From Chryseobacterium takakiae (GTDB taxonomy: Bacteria > Bacteroidota > Bacteroidia > Flavobacteriales > Weeksellaceae), in NCBI RefSeq assembly GCF_900129385.1, contig NZ_FQVO01000001.1, positions 310,001-374,000 on the forward strand: a DNA stretch of 64,000 nucleotides. Reading direction: 5' to 3'. The position numbers were made by a program, and so were the translations under genes. This document shows, piece by piece, positions 1 to 8,298 of this stretch. Each line of letters begins with the position of its first letter. The stretch's first letter is position 1. The notes under the pieces were generated by a model. That model was not told where the DNA came from. It did not search any database and saw only the letters and a program-made list of their open reading frames with translations.

Positions 1-1
1 G

Positions 2-1954
2 GTAAGTATTGACAATAATGATGCAATAAAGGCGGAAGGAGAATCTGTAACAGTATATATCAATGACAGGAAATCAGTATTCACAGGAAAGGAGCTTAAA
101 GAATATTTAAAAACCATTCCGGCGGATAATCTTATGAAAATAGAAGTGATTACAAGCCCTTCTTCCCGCTACGAAGCGACAGGCACTGTTATCAATATTG
201 TTCTTAAAAAACGGGATGATGAAGGACTAAAAGGCAGTGTTACGCTTAATAACAGGCAGAATACAAAAAATTCACAATACACCAATTTTAACCTGAATTA
301 CCACAGGAAAAAGTTTACACAAACGCTTATCGGGAGCTATAGTGACAACACCTATGTTCAGAGAAACTCAAGCTTTTATACATGGTACCAGGATAATTCT
401 ACCAACCAGATCGACAGCTATATTATAGGCAGAAGCAAAAGTCCGTCGGTTTCGTCAACATCGGAATTTGAAATTGATAATAAAAATACAGTAGGTGTCA
501 TTATGGAATACTACCAGAGTAATTCCACGTCCAATTCGGAAGCCGACAGGAAAGATTTCCTCAATAATGATTTCACTAGTTCTTATGAACAAAACCAGAA
601 TTCAAAAGGACTTAACCGTAATCTGGGCACCAATGTTTTTTATAAATGGTATGATAAAGAAAAAAATAAAATTCTTGACGTAAATCTGGGAACCAATTAT
701 TACGGGCAATCTGATGACAGCTATTTTATTAATAACATCTTCTCCGTAGCAGACGGATCATCCACAAGAGATCTGGGCGTAATCACAGATACGGAAAACA
801 GAAATTATTATGCTAAGATTGATTATACACAACCGATCGGAAAAGAAGGTGCGAATTTTGAAGTCGGCGGTAAAATAAATTTCAACAACAATTTGATCCC
901 CAATAATTTATACGGGAACATGCTGAGCGGGTTAAGCGCTAATGATGTTTTTCATTATGAAGATCAGATTACATCCTTATATGCCAACTACAGCAGAACA
1001 TTCTTCAAAAAGCTGGAAACCAGAATCGGGATTCGTTATGAATATATTGATTACAGGATCCGTCAGGATGTAGGAAACGCTTCCCGAAAAGATGGCTACG
1101 GCAGTTTTCTTCCCAATATTTTGCTGAAATATACATTCTCAGACAAATATGATTTGAGCTTAACCTATAACCGAAATATCTGGAGACCTTGGTACGCGGA
1201 ATTTAATCCGTTTCTAACCCCGAATACCGACGGAATTTATAGCCGCGGGAATATAGAACTCAACCCCAACCCGAGTGACAGGCTTTATATGAAGCTTGGA
1301 ATCCTGAAAAAATATTTTATTTCTGCAAGATATATGTACACAGACCAGGATTACTGGACGGATTATGTTAAAGAAGATATTGTAGTGAATGGTCAAAAAG
1401 AAACGATTAATATCAGCCAACAATCAAACTTTGGAGGAAAAGTTCATAAATATTATCTTTATGCGAATACCAACCAGACTTTCTTCAAGAATAAATTTAC
1501 CGTGAATCTGGGGCTTGGATGGTATTATATCGACAATAGTGATTTCAATGCGAAAAACGGAATAAGAAGTAATGCCTATATCAGTTACCTGAGTGCTTCC
1601 ACCAACCTCTCGTACACCAACCTTTTTAATAAAAATATTAACCTGAGTGCCTGGGTAGAAGTTTCTAATCAGAACAATGGAAATTCTACCACCAACAGAG
1701 CCAATGTATTCCATAATATTTCTGCAACCAAAATATTTCCTAAAACACAGATGGAAGTCAGCCTCCAGCTGATGAATATTTTCCAGAGACCAAATTATGA
1801 CGCCACAACCTACAACCAACAAGGATTTGTAAGAAGCTCTTCAAAATGGGACTGGTATGGTGCTTCCATATCTTTTGTGAAACGTTTCGGAAACCAGAAA
1901 GTGAAAGAAAATACCAAAACCGATGTTGAGAAAAACGGCGGCGGCGGTAAATAA
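2..1954 (+). CDS. Outer-membrane beta-barrel receptor (OMP_b-brl_3 / TonB-receptor-like), 5' end missing
   Basis: The frame is open from the first bases of the window, so the start codon lies upstream; the ATG at 134 is internal. The first ~60 visible residues look like a plug domain (VTVYINDRKS, then LKTIPADNLMKIEVITSPSSRYEATG). The rest is a series of alternating aromatic/polar strands typical of a 14-22-strand barrel and ends in strands with many Tyr and Trp. This arrangement matches the flavobacterial outer-membrane beta-barrel family (PF14905 type) that resembles TonB-dependent receptors. Its substrate is unknown. The protein ends with a Lys/Glu/Gly-rich tail rather than the usual terminal aromatic strand. 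A strong terminator follows at once, so it is the last gene of its unit. Confidence 0.85.
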   Translation, partial: VSIDNNDAIKAEGESVTVYINDRKSVFTGKELKEYLKTIPADNLMKIEVITSPSSRYEATGTVINIVLKKRDDEGLKGSVTLNNRQNTKNSQYTNFNLNYHRKKFTQTLIGSYSDNTYVQRNSSFYTWYQDNSTNQIDSYIIGRSKSPSVSSTSEFEIDNKNTVGVIMEYYQSNSTSNSEADRKDFLNNDFTSSYEQNQNSKGLNRNLGTNVFYKWYDKEKNKILDVNLGTNYYGQSDDSYFINNIFSVADGSSTRDLGVITDTENRNYYAKIDYTQPIGKEGANFEVGGKINFNNNLIPNNLYGNMLSGLSANDVFHYEDQITSLYANYSRTFFKKLETRIGIRYEYIDYRIRQDVGNASRKDGYGSFLPNILLKYTFSDKYDLSLTYNRNIWRPWYAEFNPFLTPNTDGIYSRGNIELNPNPSDRLYMKLGILKKYFISARYMYTDQDYWTDYVKEDIVVNGQKETINISQQSNFGGKVHKYYLYANTNQTFFKNKFTVNLGLGWYYIDNSDFNAKNGIRSNAYISYLSASTNLSYTNLFNKNINLSAWVEVSNQNNGNSTTNRANVFHNISATKIFPKTQMEVSLQLMNIFQRPNYDATTYNQQGFVRSSSKWDWYGASISFVKRFGNQKVKENTKTDVEKNGGGGK

Positions 1955-1977
1955 AAATACCATCCTTATTTTAGCGC

Positions 1978-2018
1978 ACGGATGCTGAAGCTTTATTGCT
2001 CATCATCCGTTTTTTTTT
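1978..2018 (+). terminator. Rho-independent terminator after the barrel gene
   Basis: Arms ACGGATG (1978-1984) and CATCCGT (2004-2010) form a 7-bp stem followed directly by a run of nine T. It lies 24 bases after the barrel stop codon. Confidence 0.75.
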
Positions 2019-2113
2019 AAACCATCATTAAACAATCATAAAAAATTGCCAAATGTCTCATTTTGATAGATTATGGCACGGATATTTTATAGTTATTAAA
2101 AAAAATACTTAAG

Positions 2114-2413
2114 ATGACACCAAGCTCTGAAATAAGAAGGATGATTAAAAAATATTTAACGATATCTATTAAATCACAATTTGATCTCGACATAAATCTG
2201 GAAAAAGAATATGCACTCACAGAAAATTTAGTTTCTAAAAAAACCATTATTGCTCCTACTTTCACGAAAAAGATCTTATCAAAACCGGGACTGAAATTGT
2301 TTTTGACATCACTGATTACCGAAATTAACAATGAAAAATGCAGTACGGAATTCATTTTGGAAAAGATCCACTCTTTAAGAGGAAACGATTCCCAGCATAT
2401 GCAGATGATATAA
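2114..2413 (+). CDS. Small hypothetical protein (99 aa)
   Basis: I do not recognise a family. The product is basic and mostly helical, with no signal peptide, membrane segment or cysteine pair, so it is likely cytoplasmic. Two Lys-rich stretches flank a Leu-rich centre. The overlapping minus-strand reading frame (2071-2463) is rich in Phe, Ile and Cys, as an antisense shadow would be, so the plus strand is preferred. An inverted-repeat terminator directly after the stop supports a real short transcription unit. Confidence 0.5.
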   Translation: MTPSSEIRRMIKKYLTISIKSQFDLDINLEKEYALTENLVSKKTIIAPTFTKKILSKPGLKLFLTSLITEINNEKCSTEFILEKIHSLRGNDSQHMQMI

Positions 2414-2420
2414 AAAGAAT

Positions 2421-2450
2421 ATCCCGGTACTCGTACCGGGATTATTTTAT
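2421..2450 (+). terminator. Terminator after the 99-aa gene
   Basis: A perfect 10-bp inverted repeat, ATCCCGGTAC (2421-2430) and GTACCGGGAT (2433-2442), is followed by TATTTTAT. Eight bases separate it from the stop codon. It could also serve the signalling operon that ends on the other strand at 2484. Confidence 0.65.
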
Positions 2451-2483
2451 GTGTAAATAGCATGTAAATTTTCAGTCATTCGC

Positions 2484-2846
2484 TTACTGTAAAAAATTGG
2501 CGACCTTTTCCTCGAGATCCTCAAGGTTAAATGGTTTGGCAACATAATCGTCTGCCTGGGCCTGTTTGGCGAGGGCTACGATATCGTTGTTTGCCGTTAC
2601 ATAAATGACCGGAATGTGTTTAAATTCCTCATGATTTTTCAGGAGTCTTGTAGCTTCCACTCCGCCGATTTTCGGGATCCAGTTATCCATAAGAATAACA
2701 TCCGGCTTGTATTGCGCCACTCTTTCCAGAATGTCGTGCGAAGTTTCGGAAATTTCCACCTGATAACCATTTTCTTCAAAAATGATGCTGATCACCTCAA
2801 GAATCGTAGTGTCATCATCAAAAATCAGGATTTTCTTTTTGTTCAT
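2484..2846 (-). CDS. Single-domain response regulator (CheY-like receiver)
   Basis: This is a stand-alone receiver domain of 120 residues. It has the acidic pocket FDDD (residues 9-12), the phospho-acceptor Asp54 in ILMDNWIP, a Thr in the VTAN switch position and the conserved Lys in YVAKPF. There is no output domain, so it must act by protein contact or as a phosphate sink. It is the last gene of the six-gene signalling run that starts at 9774 and sits 38 bases after cheB. The kinase that phosphorylates it is probably one of the two upstream kinases, which is an inference from gene order. Confidence 0.9.
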   Translation of the reverse strand: MNKKKILIFDDDTTILEVISIIFEENGYQVEISETSHDILERVAQYKPDVILMDNWIPKIGGVEATRLLKNHEEFKHIPVIYVTANNDIVALAKQAQADDYVAKPFNLEDLEEKVANFLQ

Positions 2847-2884
2847 ATTCTTACGTAGTTGTTAGGGATTTACTTTTTATTTTT

Positions 2885-3463
2885 TTATAATTGATTGATA
2901 TATTCTGATAGATTTTCAGGTTGTATAATTTTGTCATAGGGTACTGCTTCCATAGCATGTCTCGGCATATAATCTACCTCTGCGGTTTCCGGATCCTGAA
3001 TCCAGACTCTTCCCCTGTTTTTTTTGATGTAGGACAATCCTTCCACACCATCGGCATTGGCGCCCGATAAAAGCACACCGATTAGATTTTCTCCATAAAT
3101 TTCAGCAGCAGATTTAAAGGTTACATCAATAGACGGGCGGGAATAATTCATTTTCTCCGAACTGTCCAGTGACATCACTTTTTTATCCTCAAAAAGAACA
3201 TGATAATCTGCAGGAGTAATATATATTTTATTGTTTTCAATCTCTGTTTTATCGTCAATTTCTATAACATCCAATGGCGACAGCTGCTGAAGCAATGCCT
3301 GAAGAATATTGGTAGAATGGGCCTTCCGGTGAAGCACCAGCAAAACAGGAACAGCTATTACATCATTTAGTTTTTTAATCATATCAAGAATAACCTTGAG
3401 GCTTCCCGCGGAGCCTCCTATAATTACTAATTCTGTCTTTATATTTTCGTTATTCAATATCAT
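2885..3463 (-). CDS. CheB-type protein-glutamate methylesterase catalytic domain
   Basis: The 192-residue protein is a bare CheB_methylest domain. The expected catalytic triad is visible: Ser18 in IGGSAGS, His45 in LLVLHRKAHS and Asp138 in SGANADG. In chemotaxis, CheB removes methyl groups from receptor glutamates. Classical CheB has an N-terminal receiver, which is absent here; the separate receivers in the operon may take that role. Its start overlaps the cheR stop by one base, so the two are probably translationally coupled. No methyl-accepting receptor is encoded nearby, so the substrate is unknown. Confidence 0.88.
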   Translation of the reverse strand: MILNNENIKTELVIIGGSAGSLKVILDMIKKLNDVIAVPVLLVLHRKAHSTNILQALLQQLSPLDVIEIDDKTEIENNKIYITPADYHVLFEDKKVMSLDSSEKMNYSRPSIDVTFKSAAEIYGENLIGVLLSGANADGVEGLSYIKKNRGRVWIQDPETAEVDYMPRHAMEAVPYDKIIQPENLSEYINQL

Positions 3464-4293
3464 TAATTATGATCTAATTTTTTCCAGATTCTCTGATCGT
3501 CAATCTGATGATAATTTTCATCTAATTTAGAAAATCTTAGGGTTTCTTTTGCACCAAGCGCTAAAAAACCTAAATTTTCCAAACTATTATCAAATAAGCG
3601 GAAAACTCTTTCCTGCAGACCCCGGTCAAAATAGATCAGCACATTTCTGCATATAATCAGCTGGAAACTGTTGAAAGAGCTGTCTGAAACCAGATTATGA
3701 GTTGAGAGGATGAGTTTTTCCTGCAAACTTTTATCAAATTTTACACTGTCATAATTCGCAGTATAATAATCCGAAAAATCTTTTTTTCCTCCTGATAATA
3801 TATAATTTTCGGAGTATAATTTCATCTGCTGAAGCGGGAAAACTCCAGATCTTGCCTTCTCCAATACTGAAGGGTTGAGGTCTGTTCCGTAAATAAGCGA
3901 TTTGTGGTAAAGATTGGCTTCTTTCAGAAGAATAGCTATTGAATAGGCCTCCTCTCCCGTAGAACATCCTGCCACCCAGATTCTTATCAGCGGATACGTT
4001 CCCAGCTGAGGCAATATTTTTTCCCTTAATGCCTTAAAAAACAACGGATCACGAAACATTTCCGTAACGTTTACGGTAATTTCTTCGATAAAACGCTTCA
4101 GATATTCCGGATCATTCAGAATGGTGTAGCGCAATTCGGCAAAGCTGGTAAACCGGTCTATTAAGCAGATACGATTAACCCTGCGTTTAAAGGACGCCCT
4201 GCTGTATTCTGAAAAATCGTAGCCATACATATCATAAACATCTTTAATCAAGTATTCTACCTCTTCATCTTTTATGATACTAGGTTCCAGCAT
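3463..4293 (-). CDS. CheR-type protein-glutamate methyltransferase
   Basis: The 276 residues match a two-domain CheR. A helical N-terminal domain (about 1-75) ends in the motif VNVTEMFRDP, and a SAM-binding Rossmann domain carries WVAGCSTGEEAYSIA (about 107-120) and LIICRNVLIYFD near residue 215. CheR methylates glutamates of chemoreceptors with S-adenosylmethionine. It is sandwiched between a receiver gene (one-base overlap) and cheB (one-base overlap). Together they form a methylation/demethylation pair without flagellar or receptor genes, as seen in other non-motile Bacteroidota. Confidence 0.9.
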   Translation of the reverse strand: MLEPSIIKDEEVEYLIKDVYDMYGYDFSEYSRASFKRRVNRICLIDRFTSFAELRYTILNDPEYLKRFIEEITVNVTEMFRDPLFFKALREKILPQLGTYPLIRIWVAGCSTGEEAYSIAILLKEANLYHKSLIYGTDLNPSVLEKARSGVFPLQQMKLYSENYILSGGKKDFSDYYTANYDSVKFDKSLQEKLILSTHNLVSDSSFNSFQLIICRNVLIYFDRGLQERVFRLFDNSLENLGFLALGAKETLRFSKLDENYHQIDDQRIWKKLDHN

Positions 4294-4658
4294 TATGGTA
4301 ATTTTTCAATGGCATGTATTAACTGATCCACATCAATCGGTTTTGATATGTAATTGTTTGCTCCCGCATCCAGGCATTTCTGACGGTCTTCCGGCATTGC
4401 CTGTGCCGTAACGGCAATCACCGGTATATTACTGATCAAAGGCGTGCTTCTGATGATCCTGGTAGCTTCATAGCCATCCATTTCGGGCATCATCATATCC
4501 ATAAGCACAGCAGAAAACTGATTGTCTTTTTTAAGAATAGTAATGGCTTCCTGCGCCATTGTACAGCTTTCTATCTGATATCCCCGGGATTTCAGGGTCA
4601 GTTTCAGGGCAAATATATTTCGCGGATCATCGTCCACAATCAAAATTTTCTTATTCAT
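4293..4658 (-). CDS. Single-domain response regulator (receiver)
   Basis: A 121-residue receiver with the acidic pair VDDD (8-11), phospho-acceptor Asp54 in VLMDMMMPEMDG, Thr in VTAQ and Lys in ISKP. It closely resembles the third receiver of the neighbouring hybrid kinase (same MMMPEMDGYE core), suggesting a duplicated module. It has no output domain. The stop codon overlaps the cheR start, and the hybrid kinase ends 15 bases upstream. Confidence 0.9.
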   Translation of the reverse strand: MNKKILIVDDDPRNIFALKLTLKSRGYQIESCTMAQEAITILKKDNQFSAVLMDMMMPEMDGYEATRIIRSTPLISNIPVIAVTAQAMPEDRQKCLDAGANNYISKPIDVDQLIHAIEKLP

Positions 4659-4673
4659 CAGAATTTTAGCTGT

Positions 4674-7600
4674 TTACATTTCATATAACCAAACTCTAAG
4701 TAAGGACAATAGCTGATCAATATCCACCGGTTTCGAAATATAGTCCGAAGCTCCGGCAGTAATGCATTTTTCACGTTCCCCGATCATTGATTTTGCGGTA
4801 ACGGCAATTATCGGAAGCCTTGTATACATCGGCATTTTTCTGATCTGCTTTATCGTTTCGTAGCCATCCATTTCCGGCATCATCATATCCATCAGGATAA
4901 CATCTACATCAGGATGTTCCTTAATCTGCTGCAGGGCATGTTTTCCGTCCATTGCCACTACGACTTCTACTTTGTATTTTTCCAGTGCTTTTGTTAAAGA
5001 GAAAATATTTCGTACATCATCATCAGTAATGAGTATTTTTTTACCGCTTAATACTTCGGTTAAAGATCCCAGTGTTTTACTTCTTACGGTTTCAAGAGAA
5101 TTATTTTTTTCTTCTACCAAATGCAGGAACAACCCTACTTCGTCCAGAATTCTCTGGTAAGAATGTGCTGTTTTAACAACAATAGAATCTGCATACTGTT
5201 TTATTTTCAGTTCTTCTGATTTAGACAAATTCCGTTCCGTAAATATGATAATCGGAAGATTTTCCAGGCCATCATAGCTTTTTATAGACTCAATAATCTG
5301 GTATTCATCTCCTTTTGAAGATCCGATATCTAAAATCACACAATCTACATGATCAGTGGTAAGTGCCTTCACACTGTCCTCAACATTCGTCTGCACGGAT
5401 AATGAGATGTTAAAATTGCTTAAGAAATAAGAAAGAGCACTCGCATGTTTGGCATTTTCCTCCACAATAAGTACTTTTTGCGGAGATTTGCTGAGTACTT
5501 CTTCAATCTTTCTGAACACTTCAGTCATCTGATCCAATGCAACCGGCTTGTTGATGAAATCAATAGCTCCTTTCATCAGACTTTCCTTCTTTACATGAAG
5601 TACAGACATCATATGCACCGGAATGTGTTTTGTCTTAGGGTTGGATTTCAATTCATCCATTACCTGCCATCCGTCTTTTACCGGAAGCTGAACATCAAGG
5701 AGAATCGCTTGCGGATGATATTTTAAAGCCGCAGAAACACCATGATCTCCCCTTACTGCTACCACAGCTTTATACTTTTGCATCCGGGCATATTTAAGGA
5801 GTGCTTTGGCAAAATTGGTGTCATCTTCAATAATAAGAATTACTTTATCACCATCCTGAATATGATCTCTGTCATCAGCTACATCTTCCGGAATTTCCAG
5901 CGCATTGATGGTATTATAATATTCTTCTTCTCCGTCATCCAGAATATTTTTTATTTCCTCCACATCTTCGCGGATGATCTCTACTATATCCTGATCGGTT
6001 TCAATCGGTTCAATTTCAGATTCATTAATTGCTCTTACCGGAATACTAAGACAAAATTCACTTCCTTCATTTACTTTGCTTTCCAGGGTAAGTTCACCAC
6101 CTAAAAGCCTTGCAATTTCCCGGCTGATGGACAAACCGAGACCTGTACCTCCAAATTTCCTTCTGGTGGAACCATCTGCCTGCTGGAATGCCTCAAAAAT
6201 GATTTTCTGCTTGTCTTCTGCAATACCGATTCCCGTATCTTTTACAGAGAACACAATAAAATCTTTCTTCTTAATGTCTTTTTTAATATTTAAATTGATG
6301 CTTCCTTCTGTAGTAAATTTCAGTGCGTTTGACAATAAGTTCCTTAAAACCTGATCTACTCTTAGACGGTCGGTTTCAATGGTATTATTCAGCTCATTGT
6401 CAATCTGTACGTTGAACTGAAGTTTTTTCTCCTGGAAAATGGGATTAAAGAGGTTCTTTAAATCTTTAATAATATCATTAATTTCCACGTCCTGATATTC
6501 CAATGTCATTTTTCCGGATTCTATTTTTGCAAGATCAAGAATTTCATCAATTAATGTCAGAAGGCTGCTTCCTGAGCTTTGAATCACTTTAGCCGATTCT
6601 ATCTGGTCTTCGTTGAGGTTTTCTTCCGGATTTTCTGCCATCAAACGGGACAAGAGCAAAATCGAATTAAGCGGAGTCCTCAATTCATGAGACATATTCG
6701 CAAGAAATTCCGATTTGTATTTTGTGCTTAAAGCCAGCTCTTCTACTTTTTTCTGAATTTCACTGTTACGTTCTGCAATCAGATGATTTTTCTCTTCCAG
6801 CAATCTTGATCTTTCTTCCAGCTCTGCATTAGCCTGCATCAGCTCTTCCTGCTGCACTTTTAGCTCTTCTTCAGATGCCTGCAGTTTTTGGGTCTGTGCT
6901 TCAAGTTCGGTATTCAGGTTTTCCAGTTCGGAATGCTGTACCTGCAATTCTTCAGACTGCGCCTGCGTTTCTTCCAGAAGCTGCTGTTCTTTTTCACGGC
7001 TTTTAGCTGCATTCAGCGCAACCCCGATATTTCTCGTACATTCAATGAAATAATCAATCCTGCTCTCATCAAAATTATTGGTAGATCCTAATTCCAGCAC
7101 ACCAATAATGTTTCCATCAGCAAAAACCGGCAGTAATAATATTCCGTAAATTTTTATGGTGCTGCTTGCAAAGGTTACTACAAAATCCTCTTCATGAAGA
7201 TTATTATAAACCTGTGTTTTTTTACTAATGAAGGTTTGTCCCACCATTCCTTCTCCAGGTTCAAAAATCTTTTTCATATTGTTTTCCAGCCCGAAAGCGG
7301 CTTTCAATTTCAGCATTCCTTCATCATAAAGATAAATGGATCCGTTGATGCATTTTCCGTATTCAATGATTTGCTTCAGGGCATTATCGGAAACTTCCTG
7401 TACCGATTTGTTACCCATGAGAGATTCATTAAGCAAAGCAAGACCTTTCTGACGCCAGTCGCTGGCATTAATTTTATCAAAAGAAATTTTCAGTGACTCG
7501 GTCATGTGGTTCAATGATTCGGCAAGATCTCCAAGATCGTCCTGTGAGTTATCCGTTGCCCTTTGGCTGTAATCTCCGTTGGCAACCCTGTTGGCAATTT

Positions 7601-8291
7601 CACGGATGGCGCTTACTCTTTTGCTGATCTCAATATCTTTAGCCTGAAGTGCTTTTTCCAGCTTATCTCTTCGGATCAGGTCTGCCCGTAATTTCAGATA
7701 AAAGAATGTTGTTACCACAATAGCAGCAATAGCAGAAAATATGATGAATAGAACCGTGGTGTTGGATGATCTGGTAAGATCCTTGTTCTTAATAGCGAGC
7801 TGTGATTCTTCAGTTTGTACAAATTCCTGAACAATTTTCCGGCATCTGTCCATATATGATTTACTCATAAGAACCTGCTCCTGGCTCATGACAATTCCTT
7901 TTTTCCTGTTGTCTACAAAATGTTTCAGATTTGAAATATTTGTATTAACATTCCGTTCAAGCTCATGTAAAAGCTTTACCTGATTTTCGTCGGTAATATC
8001 AAGATTTTTTGCCCGTTCTATTGCTTTCGGAAACTCAATAAGGCTGCGATTGAACGGTTCAAGGAAATTTTCCCGGCCGGTAAGCTGATATCCCCGGCTT
8101 CCGGTTTCGGCATCCAACAATGAAATTAAAACATCTTTAACAGCAGTGATGGATCTCCGACTTTTTGAAAGGCTTTCCCGGTTGTCCATCTGTTTTTGTA
8201 TGCTTACATACGAGGCAATAGAACTCGCAATCAGGATCACTAGAGAAAGTCCTACTCCAAACTGAAGATTTCTTATAATTTTTTTCGGCAT
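4674..8291 (-). CDS. Hybrid sensor histidine kinase: CHASE3-HAMP-GAF-HisKA-HATPase-REC-REC-REC
   Basis: The 1205-residue protein has two membrane segments (about 10-30 and 178-200) flanking a CHASE3-like extracytoplasmic domain with the motif DAETGSRGYQLTG. A HAMP linker (~203-275) and a GAF domain (~285-430) follow. Then comes a long Glu/Gln/Leu coiled coil (~440-525). The HisKA phospho-acceptor is His535 in NMSHELRTPL, and the HATPase has DTGIGI and GGTGLGLSI motifs. Three C-terminal receivers carry Asp866, Asp988 and Asp1135. The middle receiver is divergent (ILDIGSS, with EEN in place of the DD pair). It is the centre of the che-like signalling operon; the stimulus is unknown. Confidence 0.92.
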   Translation of the reverse strand: MPKKIIRNLQFGVGLSLVILIASSIASYVSIQKQMDNRESLSKSRRSITAVKDVLISLLDAETGSRGYQLTGRENFLEPFNRSLIEFPKAIERAKNLDITDENQVKLLHELERNVNTNISNLKHFVDNRKKGIVMSQEQVLMSKSYMDRCRKIVQEFVQTEESQLAIKNKDLTRSSNTTVLFIIFSAIAAIVVTTFFYLKLRADLIRRDKLEKALQAKDIEISKRVSAIREIANRVANGDYSQRATDNSQDDLGDLAESLNHMTESLKISFDKINASDWRQKGLALLNESLMGNKSVQEVSDNALKQIIEYGKCINGSIYLYDEGMLKLKAAFGLENNMKKIFEPGEGMVGQTFISKKTQVYNNLHEEDFVVTFASSTIKIYGILLLPVFADGNIIGVLELGSTNNFDESRIDYFIECTRNIGVALNAAKSREKEQQLLEETQAQSEELQVQHSELENLNTELEAQTQKLQASEEELKVQQEELMQANAELEERSRLLEEKNHLIAERNSEIQKKVEELALSTKYKSEFLANMSHELRTPLNSILLLSRLMAENPEENLNEDQIESAKVIQSSGSSLLTLIDEILDLAKIESGKMTLEYQDVEINDIIKDLKNLFNPIFQEKKLQFNVQIDNELNNTIETDRLRVDQVLRNLLSNALKFTTEGSINLNIKKDIKKKDFIVFSVKDTGIGIAEDKQKIIFEAFQQADGSTRRKFGGTGLGLSISREIARLLGGELTLESKVNEGSEFCLSIPVRAINESEIEPIETDQDIVEIIREDVEEIKNILDDGEEEYYNTINALEIPEDVADDRDHIQDGDKVILIIEDDTNFAKALLKYARMQKYKAVVAVRGDHGVSAALKYHPQAILLDVQLPVKDGWQVMDELKSNPKTKHIPVHMMSVLHVKKESLMKGAIDFINKPVALDQMTEVFRKIEEVLSKSPQKVLIVEENAKHASALSYFLSNFNISLSVQTNVEDSVKALTTDHVDCVILDIGSSKGDEYQIIESIKSYDGLENLPIIIFTERNLSKSEELKIKQYADSIVVKTAHSYQRILDEVGLFLHLVEEKNNSLETVRSKTLGSLTEVLSGKKILITDDDVRNIFSLTKALEKYKVEVVVAMDGKHALQQIKEHPDVDVILMDMMMPEMDGYETIKQIRKMPMYTRLPIIAVTAKSMIGEREKCITAGASDYISKPVDIDQLLSLLRVWLYEM

Positions 8292-8298
8292 TGAAAAA

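Noticed and set aside
2071..2463. Minus-strand 130-codon frame opposite the 99-aa gene
   Set aside because: It is rich in Phe/Ile/Cys, resembles no family, and runs through the terminator at 2421-2442; it looks like an antisense shadow.
5742..6104. Long plus-strand frame inside the hybrid kinase
   Set aside because: It lies entirely within a well-supported kinase gene and has shadow-type composition.
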